A model generated the notes under the pieces. That model did no database searches, was not told the DNA's origin, and saw only the letters and a list, made by a program, of their open reading frames with translations. A DNA stretch of 64,000 nt, from the NCBI GenBank assembly GCA_028456385.1, contig JALNQF010000003.1:248001-312000 (forward strand). Reading direction: 5' to 3'. Position 1 is the first letter of the stretch; each line of letters opens with the position of its first letter. This DNA is from Ophiosphaerella korrae. Lineage: Eukaryota; Ascomycota; Dothideomycetes; Pleosporales; Phaeosphaeriaceae. This document shows, piece by piece, positions 23,283 to 32,487 of the stretch. The position numbers were made by a program, and so were the translations under genes.

Positions 23283-23724
23283 TACATATATTGTGGCATC
23301 GTAGGATGCACGTAGAAGTAGGAGGCAGGTGGCAACCCGCGGTCGGTGAGATGAGTTGGGGTATATGGCTTGAGTAGCTACATGACGAGTTGGTGTCGGT
23401 GGCTATCCACTCCATCCGATCCTTTATCGGTGCCCACACAGAGCCGCAATGCTGACCTAAGCCTCCCCGATCACGTGCGGTTCTACTACACCACAATATA
23501 TATATGTATATTGTGGTGTAGTAAAACCGCACGTGATCAGGGAGCATTAGGTTAGCGTAGCGGCTCTGCGGGTGCCTTGAGTAGGATCGGATGGAGTAGA
23601 ACCACCGACACCAACTCGTCATGTAGCTACTCAAGCCATATACCCCAACTCATCTCACCGACTGCGGGTCGCCACCTGCCTCCTACTTCTACATGCATCC
23701 TACGATGCCACAATATATATGACG
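23283..23724. mobile_element. Palindromic element: two head-to-head copies of a MITE-like repeat
   Basis: Left half 23283-23502 and right half 23505-23724 are inverted copies of one another, about 90% identical by eye, centred at about 23503. Each half is itself bounded by TATATTGTGG and CCACAATATA, so the structure looks like two about 215-bp MITEs joined tail to tail, with a loop of almost zero length. It carries no coding capacity; apparent ORFs on both strands begin with the same peptide because of the symmetry. It lies 70 bp after the NLR stop codon. Confidence 0.85.
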
Positions 23725-24644
23725 CTTCTTTGCCAAATCATATCTTCCAGTACTCCTACGGTAACTACGCTGTTAGCGACGTGAGCTACGGGCATCTATA
23801 GACTGCGTAGCGTGTTGCGACGAGAGGCTATAAGCAGGGATATCAAAGCTTGCTTCAGAAATCTAATTCATGTGCTACGTACAAGTCTCCTACGTTGGCA
23901 AGCATTTCCGTAGGAAAGGCCCAAAACTGTCTATTCAGTCATAGAGCGCGATGTAGAGAGGCGAGACACGTTACTAGATAGAGTAAGTAGGGCTGCAGAC
24001 CCCTGCCCGTACGCTAGCGGAAACGGTGTTACAACCGCGTTCAACGGTGAAGCTGCATTGCTGACAGCTGCAGCGCCGCTTACCAAGGCAGTTTTACCAA
24101 TCGAAACTTCTTATCCCACAGCTAGCAATCGATAATCAATTCGCTCAGAGACGAGGATAAACCACTCAACCAAGGTCGCTAAGTCTAGTAGAGGACACGT
24201 AATAGTTGGCCTAGCTTAGCCTACCTAGACGCAGCAACACCCTAATAGGGAAGTAAGCTAAAACGCCTGCAAACCTAAAGGATAGGCAACTATCAAAAGA
24301 GTCCTGCACGGGCATTGTAACAGTAGTTCTCTAATAATAGGCGCCCCCCTGTTCTACAAATTAGTGCATAGTATCGAGTCTATAGCACTCTTGCCTGCCT
24401 CCCTGCCTTAGTAGCTAGTCTTACTATTTACGTTCTTGCGAGTCTCCCCCTGCCATGCAGCACGCTCCTTATTTTAATAGGCTTGCCTTAGTAGTTTATA
24501 GCTTCCTATATCTATAGCTAGTTCCGCTTCAGATATTGTTATAATTCGCTACTTTCTTCAACTTCATTCCCTTCACTTGTGCTGCACTAACGACTGAATA
24601 GAGACTTCGATCAGATCCGACGATACGAAACGCGAGACAGACCT
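23725..24644. other. Gene-free region
   Basis: No ORF, repeat or RNA gene could be supported in this stretch of about 0.9 kb. It separates two inverted-repeat elements. Confidence 0.5.
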
Positions 24645-25018
24645 AACGTAGTTTACAAGCGAGCTAGCCACCCCAAAATACACCAAAAAGCTAGAGAAAT
24701 ATCTTAACAACGGCTTAAAAATATTATCTAAAAACTTAAATATAGGCTCTTGTATACTTATTCTACTACTAGATATAATATTAAGGCGTACAATTTTGTA
24801 GTTATTATAATATATTAGAAATAGCTCTGTTTTTAGACCCTAAACTCAATATTTTAATAACTACAAAACTATATACTCTAATATTGTATCAAGTACTAGA
24901 ATAAGAATATAAGAGTATATATGTAAAGTTTTATATATTATTATCAAGCCGTTGTTGAGGTAATTTTCTAGCTTTTTGGTGTATTTTGGGGTGGCCAGCT
25001 CGCTTGTAAACCACGTCA
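24645..25018. mobile_element. Foldback element with about 165-bp inverted arms, partly AT-mutated
   Basis: The outer 70 bp of each arm (24645-24716 and 24947-25018) is almost perfectly complementary and includes CCACCCCAAAATACACCAAA and its reverse complement. The arms continue with lower identity to a central loop at about 24812-24848. The inner arms are very AT-rich, and arm differences include C/T and G/A changes compatible with RIP of an inverted duplication. No transposase is encoded; it may be a non-autonomous DNA element or an inverted pair of fragments. Confidence 0.75.
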
Positions 25019-25653
25019 ACATTACAAAGCACAACCATCCCAGAAACGTTTCGCTGCATCGCTCACACAAAGCCCACAACCATAGGCATCTCTACACACT
25101 TCAAGCGCCTCGAAAATTCTTAAAAAATAGAATATAGCCTATTCTATTCCCACTTAGTATTGATAAGAGGATATGCAACAACTCAACATGCTCTCGAAAA
25201 GGCAAAAGAAAAGATAGAAGACCTAGAAACACTATACGAGCAGTTAATGAAAGCCCTTGTAGGTTCAGCGGAGGCGATTTATTCTCCCGAAAAATTAAAT
25301 ATACTACTCTGTAGCCATGCTAAGATCTACCGTGCCTGCAACGCCAGAATCGCGTGACGCTCTGCTCATGAAAATCAACTTCAACTTCAACGGTTCATAA
25401 CTCTGCCAATATGGATTTAATTCAGGCTGCAATTGAAGAAATTGAATTGCTGGAATCAGGAGAAGAGTTTTTTTTTTTTTTTTTTCAAAAGTTGCAGCTA
25501 AATACAATATTTATTGTTCTACACATGGCTGGATACAACAAGGCTCTCAGACACCACATAGAGCTAAGATAGTAAACCAACAAGAGCTAGGACTTGTGAG
25601 ATATTTTGAAAGTCTTACAAAGAGAGGCCTCCCTCCTACTAGGGATCTGACAA
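25019..25653. other. Intergenic, with a poly(T) run
   Basis: No gene supported. A short Lys/Glu-rich frame at 25160-25357 has no start context or recognisable domain. A run of about 16 T lies at 25469-25485. Confidence 0.4.
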
Positions 25654-26383
25654 TTATATACTCCCAATACTCCTTTTCTTGCCATGACGCGTCCCTTTGG
25701 GCATGACCTCAATGGCAGCACCCCCTTCTACCGTTGGCTGACTCACAATATACCACACACCCTTATTTGGGCAATTTGGAATTTCCGTGTACCCTTGCAT
25801 CTTTGCCCTCGTATCGCCTCCGGAGCACGTCCTCACCAAATTTCGAAGATACGTCCCCAAGTAGTTGCAGTAGTAGTCCACTTTGTAGGCCCACTTATTC
25901 TCATTTTTGTTGGTAAAGTAAATGTTTACCTCAACTTTACCGGTGAATGCAAGGTTTTGATAGACGGGATCGGAGGACCCTTGCGGGCGTTCCATACCTA
26001 GACTTTATTTAGCAGAATGTGGTGAGAGACTACTAGCAGTAGAACAGCGGAAAGTAGAAAGGAGGAGCGGCATTACCACAAGCCGTTTCACCAAGAGACG
26101 TAAGATAGTCGGCAATCGCGTAGGCCTCTGTACGTAGAGGCATGTTTGTGTCCGGGGTTACGAATTGGCAAATGTATTGCCAGTTCGGGTCATCCTGGCC
26201 TGTTTTCATGTTTTAAAAACATTAGGTAAAAATGTGACAGAAGAAATCGTCACAGAGATGATTGGTGAACGTACGTTCAATGATCGCTCTGTCAAGGGAT
26301 GGAGAGACATTTGAGTGGAAGATGTCGAGAGGGATTGATATAGCAGAAAGAATCAAGCTCGATACAAGTAGGAATAGCTTCAT
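25654..26383 (-). CDS. Small secreted cysteine-containing protein, three exons
   Basis: Model: exons 26383-26275, 26199-26077 and 25997-25654, joined in frame to give 191 aa. Both introns (about 75 and 79 bp) begin GTACGT or GTAATG and end in AG. The N-terminus MKLFLLVSSLILSAISIP is a clear signal peptide. The mature part has five Cys residues (in YICQF, TACG, YYCNY, RTCSG and PNCPN) and a Trp/Tyr-rich core. The last residues are basic (GKKR) followed by five residues, a possible Kex2 site. I do not recognise the family; a secreted effector-like or cell-surface role is an inference from size, signal and cysteines. It lies next to a UstYa-like gene on the same strand. Confidence 0.75.
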
Positions 26384-26934
26384 CTTAAAAAGTGAGGTTT
26401 CTGACTAGATGTAGTGTCTTCACAGTCTACAAAGGTTCCGGCGCAAGTAGGCGCAAAGGCACAATGATAACTTTTCTCTTACATCACCCGCACAAGAAGT
26501 AAGGCAGTATGCAAAGTTTCGTCTGCGGACACTTTGTATATTTAATCTTAAAATTGACTTCCAGATTTCTATTGAGTATTAAATGGTCAAGATGCATTTC
26601 TAGTACGGCCAAAAGCTCTGGCGTAAGTGTATGGTAATATGTTTGTATTAGCGCATATTGTGGGCTACGTCGTGCTGCATCGACTCATGCAGCATTCCCT
26701 AGATGTAAACAGTGGTACTCCTGATTGCTTCTCCGAACGTTATTGGCCAAGGTATATCTGTGAGTCGGAGTGCAGTAGAGTAAATTGAAGTTCATATAAT
26801 AAGCCCTAATTTGGGAAGATCCGCACAGATAAGTGATGCATCCGCACAATAGGCTGATGATTAAAGGGAAGTAGCTCCGATGCGTGTAAGATCGTCAATA
26901 TGGGAGATTCGTTTCACAAAGTCGTAGAATAACT
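26384..26934. other. Intergenic region upstream of the secreted protein gene
   Basis: About 550 bp holding the promoter of the secreted-protein gene and the 3' flank of the UstYa-like gene. No further gene seen. Confidence 0.4.
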
Positions 26935-27827
26935 CTATGAAGCGAGAACCGGCTTTATCAGCGTAGGTGTAAGCCCAATTTTCCTCTTCAAGCCCCATTC
27001 CTCCAACTGTTGCCAGTCGATGCAGCTTTTTGGTGTGGTGGAGCGCGCATCTAAAAACCCCGCTCCCTCGTCCACTGGCCAACCAAACGTGTACACGCTC
27101 AAGTCTCCAGTACACATTGCAGAAATACGAAGAGTCTCTATGCAATGATCTAAATTCACGATTCTTGGTCAGATCCTAGTTTATATTGTGGAACCATAGG
27201 TTTCTGCGACGGCTTACCAAGATGCTCTTTCCACATATCAAGCTCGTGGGGTGAGAGCTTTGACGAGTAGAGATAGAAGCGAAGTTTGTTGAGGCAGTGG
27301 AGCTCATGATACGCTCCTAGTGCGGCGATATAGCCACCTTCTTTTACTCTTACAGAGTCTGAAGGGTGAGCTTTTGCTGCTCTTACCTCCTCTTCCGAGG
27401 CATTGAAGTACATCGCTGTCTCCGTCAGGCTAAAGAAGAGGATTCGATCAAGGGATCTTTACGCTGAAGAAGGCGCTCCCAAGCCGCTACATTCTGATCG
27501 TTTGGCGGACCAGAATAGATGCTGTACTCTGTGTGGTTTGTTGAGTGCTCGTTCTTGATCACATGGCGGAGCCTTTCCAGTTCAGGGACTTTCACCAGTC
27601 AGTTTTCTGAAAACAGCGAAAAGGCATTCTGGCATACAAACTATGAGTTGTGTTTCGCGGCCTCCAACAATAAAGCTCAAGTAGACGTTTATGGAGAGAG
27701 ATGTTATCAGTACAATATGAAAAAAAATAAGGTATATTCTAGTATAGGGCCGGCGGGGCCAACCTAATGCATTAGATTCCGTTGTATCCTTATCTTGGTG
27801 TAAAAGTGTTCGTTTCTCCTCGTCCAT
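26935..27827 (-). CDS. UstYa-like (DUF3328) oxidase, four exons
   Basis: Model: exons 27827-27638, 27588-27463, 27415-27218 and 27149-26935 give 242 aa; introns are 49, 47 and 68 bp, with a CTGAC branch site in the first and CTGACC in the last. A short cytoplasmic N-terminus is followed by one membrane segment (residues 31-53), a YSGPPNDQNVAAWERLL block (residues 88-104), and two copies of the HxxHC motif: HELHC (142-146) and HLDHC (170-174). These are the family signatures of DUF3328/UstYa proteins, which catalyse oxidative cyclisation or other oxidative tailoring of peptides in ustiloxin, asperipin and cyclochlorotine pathways. Both metal-ligand motifs are intact. The start was chosen at the second Met because MDEEKRTLL fits the family. 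The gene is flanked by two secreted-peptide genes. Confidence 0.88.
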
Positions 27828-28235
27828 GATGTTGCGTCCCGTAAATAGGACCAAATGCATCACTTAGTAGAAGGCCATCTCTATTAGATATCGCAAGATT
27901 AGAGCTCTGGGGCACTTGGCTGATATAGCTGCAGGGGTAGGGATATCTGCATGGTCTCAGCTTTCTCGTGTAGCGCACTATGCTGCACTCGCCTTAACCC
28001 AACCCAACCCCTGCGACGCAAGGACAATATAGTTATCGCGAAGGTCATTTCAGAGATGAGCATTGCAGCGCTGCCCAAATCATGGGCTGATTATAAAAAT
28101 TCTACAGAGCATGATGTATATCATCCTCAGACACCGAAGACTTTGGGATGTGAAAACGCTCTGGGTATCGTTGTCACATTCAAGTCTTTTGAAATCCCTG
28201 ACACTGCCTGACGACTCCTGATTGCACCGACCAAT
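27828..28235. promoter_or_regulatory. Shared upstream region of the UstYa-like gene and a secreted-peptide gene
   Basis: About 410 bp between divergent starts at 27827 (-) and 28236 (+), so both promoters must lie here. No specific operator was recognised. Confidence 0.35.
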
Positions 28236-28560
28236 ATGCTGATCAAAGCATTTTTCCTCCCCCTCGGACTCTTCCTGATTACTGTTATCTCGTCCCCCAT
28301 ACCTGGTAAGACAACACCTCTCCTGATATACGAATCCCTACTGCTCATTGATTTCGAAAGAAAATCCAAGACTGGTCGAAGTTCACATAGGGGGAAATTG
28401 CGAAGAAGTGAAGAGTGAGTCGTAGCTCAAATACTAATTCTAAAGGTATTGGAATTGAGTGCCTGCAGCAACACGGCGCTCCGTGGAGACGGTTGTAGTG
28501 ACAGGACCGAAACTAGAGGAAGAGGGCTCAGAAGATCGTGTGATGGGTTGCGTATTCTAG
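28236..28560 (+). CDS. Candidate small secreted peptide, three exons
   Basis: Tentative model: exons 28236-28305, 28361-28414 and 28460-28560 encode about 74 aa. The first exon encodes a strong signal peptide (MLIKAFFLPLGLFLITVISS). Intron 1 is GTAAGA...AAAG (55 bp). Intron 2 starts GTGAGT, contains TACTAAT and ends at 28459 (45 bp) or 28468 (54 bp); both keep the frame. The mature peptide would carry two Cys (GGNCEE and the C-terminal MGCVF) and an Arg-Arg pair. Without splicing, the first exon reads on to a 60-aa basic ORF, also with the signal peptide. No family recognised. It is divergently paired with the UstYa-like gene, which makes it a candidate substrate, but it lacks the repeated cores of known precursors. 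Confidence 0.42.
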
Positions 28561-29088
28561 TATTGGCCACCGACGCACCAGGGCACATTGCAGTTTATGG
28601 CTTGGCAGTAAAAATACAACTCGGTTCAATGCAACGCATTTTTCATGTCGACTGAGCTATGTATAGAAGATTTTTGGCAGCAATGCAATATCAATAGCCT
28701 CGTTTAGCAGATAAATAGCGCAATTATATATTTACTGCATATCAGGCAACGATACGATCTGGAAACCCAAAGAGCAAGATCCTGGACTGTGTGTCAGCAA
28801 TGCTGCAACAGTAATATCGAGTTGATGCACAGCCGCTCTATCTCAACCCAAATCGATGATCTTCTCTCCTGATGCAGTGCAAATAAGATGTTAAGTTCCC
28901 GAATTAGGCCTCGTCGAACATGCGGTAGTGTTGTGATTTTTTGGGGGCTGAGAGCATAGAGAGGTTATAACGATGCTAAGTGGAATCAAAGCTTCCACAG
29001 TACCATCGCGACAGCACAGAGACTGAATTTTGACCTCCTAGTTCAGCGTGTACTTTACCATTCCTTCTTTTCAATCACACCCGTCGCC
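28561..29088. other. Intergenic
   Basis: About 530 bp upstream of the PTH11-like gene; no gene or repeat seen. Confidence 0.4.
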
Positions 29089-30219
29089 ATGTTCATGTCC
29101 ATTCCAGGGCCATCGGCCATTCTAGGATCAATTATATCTCTACTAATTCTAGACCTCATAGCTGTCGCTCTGCGATTCTATGTCCGTCGAAAGCGCAACC
29201 AGCCCCTTCAAGCTGATGACTGGCTTACAATTCCGAGCTTGGTACTAGCTTTTGGTCTAGGATCGATTATATTCTATGGGATTGGGTCGAAGACTCTGGG
29301 TTATTCAGCAACACCAACGGATCAAGTGCAGGCTCGTTCGGAGGTTACAGCTTCCGATTGGACGATTGTCACCTCTAGGAAGGTGAGCGAGGTATATTAT
29401 CTCTACGTACTTTGCTAAAAACTGGTAGCTGGAATACTCGTTTCTTTGCCTCTTTGCATTGACAAATGGACTGGTCAAGCTCAGCGTGCTCTTCCTTTAC
29501 CGGCGTATATTTGTGGTCGACTACCACTGGAAGAGCGCTCGAAACCTCTTCTTCCTCGTTCTGACCACCATAATTGCGCTGTGGTCTGCCTCTTACACAT
29601 TTGCTTTCATGTTTATGTGCAAAGGGAAATTTGAGGTTCTCTTCACAGATCTATTGGCTGTAACAGTGCAATGTGTTGACACCTTTAAAGTCGGATACTC
29701 ATGCGCTATTTCCGACTTCCTAGGCGATGTGTTGATTATTATGATCCCCATTCCTTTGGTAGGCGTTGTAATCGATATGGACATTAGTGAGTGAGACTGA
29801 CGCGCACAGGTTTGGAAGCTGCGCCTTCCTTTGAGGACTAGACTAGCCGTCATGAGCGTCTTTCTCGTGGGCATTCTCGCTTCTGGCGCATCATTGATTC
29901 GCATGCTGTGGATGATCTGGGCAAACCACGTCGGTATGGATCCTACTATGGATGAAGAGCGTCAGTAACTTATCCCTTAAATATCTCGAAAAGGCTAACA
30001 TTTCCAGTTCTCCTAACGTCAGAGCTATATTGGTGCATGATGGAAATCACACTTGGTCTGTTGGCATCCTGTCTCCCTACACTTCGGGCACTCTTCAAGA
30101 CAGAGTCTGTAGATAGAGCCGTTAAGAGCATTCGCAGCATCTTCTCTCTGCGGTCAGGCTCGTCTTCTAGTCACATTGAACTAAGTTACAAGCCTAAGTA
30201 TGAGGGATCAGAGGCATAG
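29089..30219 (+). CDS. PTH11-like seven-transmembrane protein (fungal rhodopsin domain), four exons
   Basis: Model: exons 29089-29382, 29429-29758, 29810-29960 and 30008-30219 join in frame to 328 aa, with introns of 46-51 bp. The product has successive hydrophobic helices, beginning with SAILGSIISLLILDLIAVAL, then the ADDWLTIPSLVLAFGLG block and YSFLCLFALTNGLVKLSVLFLY, typical of the fungal integral membrane (rhodopsin/SAT4-type) domain of PTH11-related receptors. It has no N-terminal CFEM. It is expected in the plasma membrane, sensing surface or chemical cues, but the ligand is unknown. The C-terminal tail is short (about 50 residues). A Ser/Arg-rich gene fragment begins about 140 bp downstream on the same strand. 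Confidence 0.85.
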
Positions 30220-30356
30220 AATCGTGGAAGTCATAGATTAGAGATATAGAGTTTACTAAATCTACCTTATTATCAGATTTGATGGTCACTCGATGATTGA
30301 TGTGATCAAAAGGATGGATTGGATTGATTGCTCTCTCTGTCCCTCTCCATTATCAG

Positions 30357-30868
30357 AGATTGGCACCGCCACCACCACCGGTCAATGCCAGCCCCAAGAG
30401 CAGCGCTGGCTTCATCAACATCGCCATCGATGAAAGCGCAGAGACCAATCCTACCGAAGCTGTGTCGCCGGTTGCAACTTCACCACATTCACACCGCCGA
30501 GGTCGTGGTAGTGTGAGTGAGGGTATTAGTATGACCTTCAAGAGGGTCACAGAGAGGATGCGCAGTACCAGCCGCTCTCGCAACAAGTCTCCGCCGATCT
30601 CTCGGCCCAGAAGTGGCTCCCCTACGAGAGTGTCCCTGAGTTCTCATTCCCCCGAAGCGCAAGCGCACGTTCTCTAGTCGAGGGCCATGGCAGCGAGTAC
30701 TTCAATAGAATGTCGCCACCTCCGCCTCAGCCTATGGAACAGGCCATCTCCCCCATCGACGAAAGTCGCAACACTCAGTTCCTTGGCTACAAACATCCCA
30801 AGGAAGTGCGCGCCAATATGCCACCTCAGATGCTCCAGGCTGGTGTATATAACACTCCCATGATTTAG
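30357..30868 (+). pseudogene. 3' fragment of a Ser/Arg/Pro-rich protein gene, with a 1-bp frameshift
   Basis: The frame from 30357 encodes a disordered region with MTFKRVTERMRSTSRSRNKS, then hits a stop at 30675. If one extra base is assumed in the C run near 30648, the frame continues through RSLVEGHGSEYFNRM and a terminal block containing HPKEVRANMPPQMLQAGVYN, ending at 30868. It is preceded by an intron-like sequence ending TTATCAG (30350-30356). The upstream part of the gene is missing; the PTH11-like gene occupies that place. I do not recognise the family with certainty. A decayed remnant is the best reading; a sequencing error in a homopolymer is possible. Confidence 0.6.
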
Positions 30869-32219
30869 TCGACCTCCGTCGACATCTCTCATCTTGATCG
30901 TTTTTCTTCGGATCACCCTTAATTACCATGTACGTACCTCACTGCGACGAACGTAACGACCATTTTCCCCTATAAACTCCAAAACAATCTCTCATTACAA
31001 CATTGTCACATCTGGGTTTTTGCAAGCGTTGCATTGTTTTATCTGTCAGTATCATTAGCGGCTCTGTTATTATCATCACGTTCTCGAGCGATTCCACCTT
31101 GTTGAAGAATTGGATCGGAAATTTTCATACGCTTCGCGGCGGCACTTGTCGATACCCTTTGCTCCGTCTCCTGTCGCTCTCGTCACAGTCTCCCATTGAT
31201 GGGGACGAAGGTACGGGGGATTTTTCGGGGCAAGTTTTTCTGCGCTTAGCTGATCGCTTCATGTTTTTGCATTTGTGTTTATGCGGTCAGTGCTTTTGTT
31301 CGCTTCTTTGGAGGAGATGTGTGCATGCGTGGCTTGGTGAATGATGAAGGGTAATGAGGGGGAAAGAGGATGAGGGGTTGGGGAACCAGAGCCCGAGAAA
31401 CAATAGAGAATGCAGGCAGCAATGGGGAGGCTTGGAGCTTGGCACGAACAAGTTGAGCCAGAGGTGGTGAAGATGGGGATTTCGCTTCGATATAATGTAC
31501 ATTCTTGCCGTCCAGCGTTGCGCGTCTGCCTTTCTTGCCTCTCTCTGGGCTTCAGCTTTTGCTTTCTCGTGTGTTGCTTCATTTGTGGATTGAGCGTTTC
31601 GTGTGGACGGTTTCCGCTCCTTGTTGATTGGTCTTCATATACCTCCCCTCATCCACCTTTGCGAAAAGCTCGTTTCGACGTTTGCTTTTCGACTGCCGAA
31701 TGCAACATGGCAACCTCTTGCCATCGCGACAAATCGGCCTTTCTATCCGGGCATCTATGAGATATGAACAGGGCTTGTTCCGAGTTCTCCTTTTCGTTCC
31801 TGCTTTTCTTCTATTTTTCATGCTCGCTTACACTTATACTAAAGACACCCCTGCCTCGCGGCGCAAAACATTTGAAAGTCCGTTTCCTGTTTCTCTTTTT
31901 CTCCTTTTCCGATCGAAAACCTGTCTTTTACTTCTTCGTTGGTGTTCTGTTCGTCGCGCTCCTTTATTGCTGGGTTTTGGGTAGGCGGTTTGGTGTAATG
32001 GTGTGAAGGAGAGGAGGATTGATGGGGAAAGCGGGGTTGGATAGGGTAGGGTAGGGTAGGGTAGGGTAGCTAGTGATATGGATTCGCTCTCTAAAAGCTT
32101 GTGCTACACCTTGTTTCTGTGATGCGCGATGTGGCTCGTATGTTGTTTAGCGAGGTGAGTGTGGGTGTAGGAATGTGGAAACATGGTGAGTGTGTTAGTA
32201 TGATTGTAAAGTGCTTAGA
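30869..32219. other. T-rich gene-free region
   Basis: About 1.35 kb with pyrimidine-rich + strand segments and overlapping short ORFs on both strands without recognisable domains. It may be former UTR of the gene fragment on its left. Confidence 0.4.
32041..32069 (+). repeat. TAGGG pentanucleotide tandem repeat
   Basis: Five consecutive TAGGG units. It resembles the fungal telomere unit TTAGGG but lacks one T, so it is a microsatellite rather than a telomere relic. Confidence 0.8.
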
Positions 32220-32420
32220 GTATCAACGTTCAGTTCGAAAAGAAGCAAGAACAGCAGCGGCTGTTAAAAGAAAACAAAACATCTTAAGCTAGGAACCACG
32301 CGCTTAAGTAGGAGAAGGAGCTCCAGAAGGCGGCTAGGAGGAAGGCGCGGACAGAGGAATACGATGAGGCATTGAGACTGGCCTTGGTGTTCGGTGGTAG
32401 AAGAAGCGGTCCTTTATTCG
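32220..32420 (+). pseudogene. Short coding relic, possibly a transposase C-terminal tail
   Basis: The + strand reads FEKKQEQQRLLKENK, a stop, then EKELQKAARRKARTEEYDEAL in the same frame. Such Lys/Arg/Gln-rich tails are common at the ends of pogo/Fot1-type transposases, but no catalytic part is present, so the assignment is a guess. Confidence 0.25.
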
Positions 32421-32487
32421 GACGGTGATTGTACGAGACCATAGGCTTTTGTATGCAACACATTAACTCGTTTGACCCAAAATCCTT

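Noticed and set aside
23236..23634. Open frames of 132, 61 and 74 aa on both strands sharing identical N-terminal peptides
   Set aside because: They arise from the palindromic element; the shared peptide reflects DNA symmetry, not protein homology.
25654..28560. Complete ustiloxin-type RiPP cluster
   Set aside because: No precursor with multiple KR-separated Tyr-containing cores and no second UstY enzyme, methyltransferase or P450 were found; only a hypothesis is kept.
32041..32069. Interstitial telomere
   Set aside because: The unit is TAGGG, not TTAGGG, and only five copies are present with no subtelomeric genes beside it.
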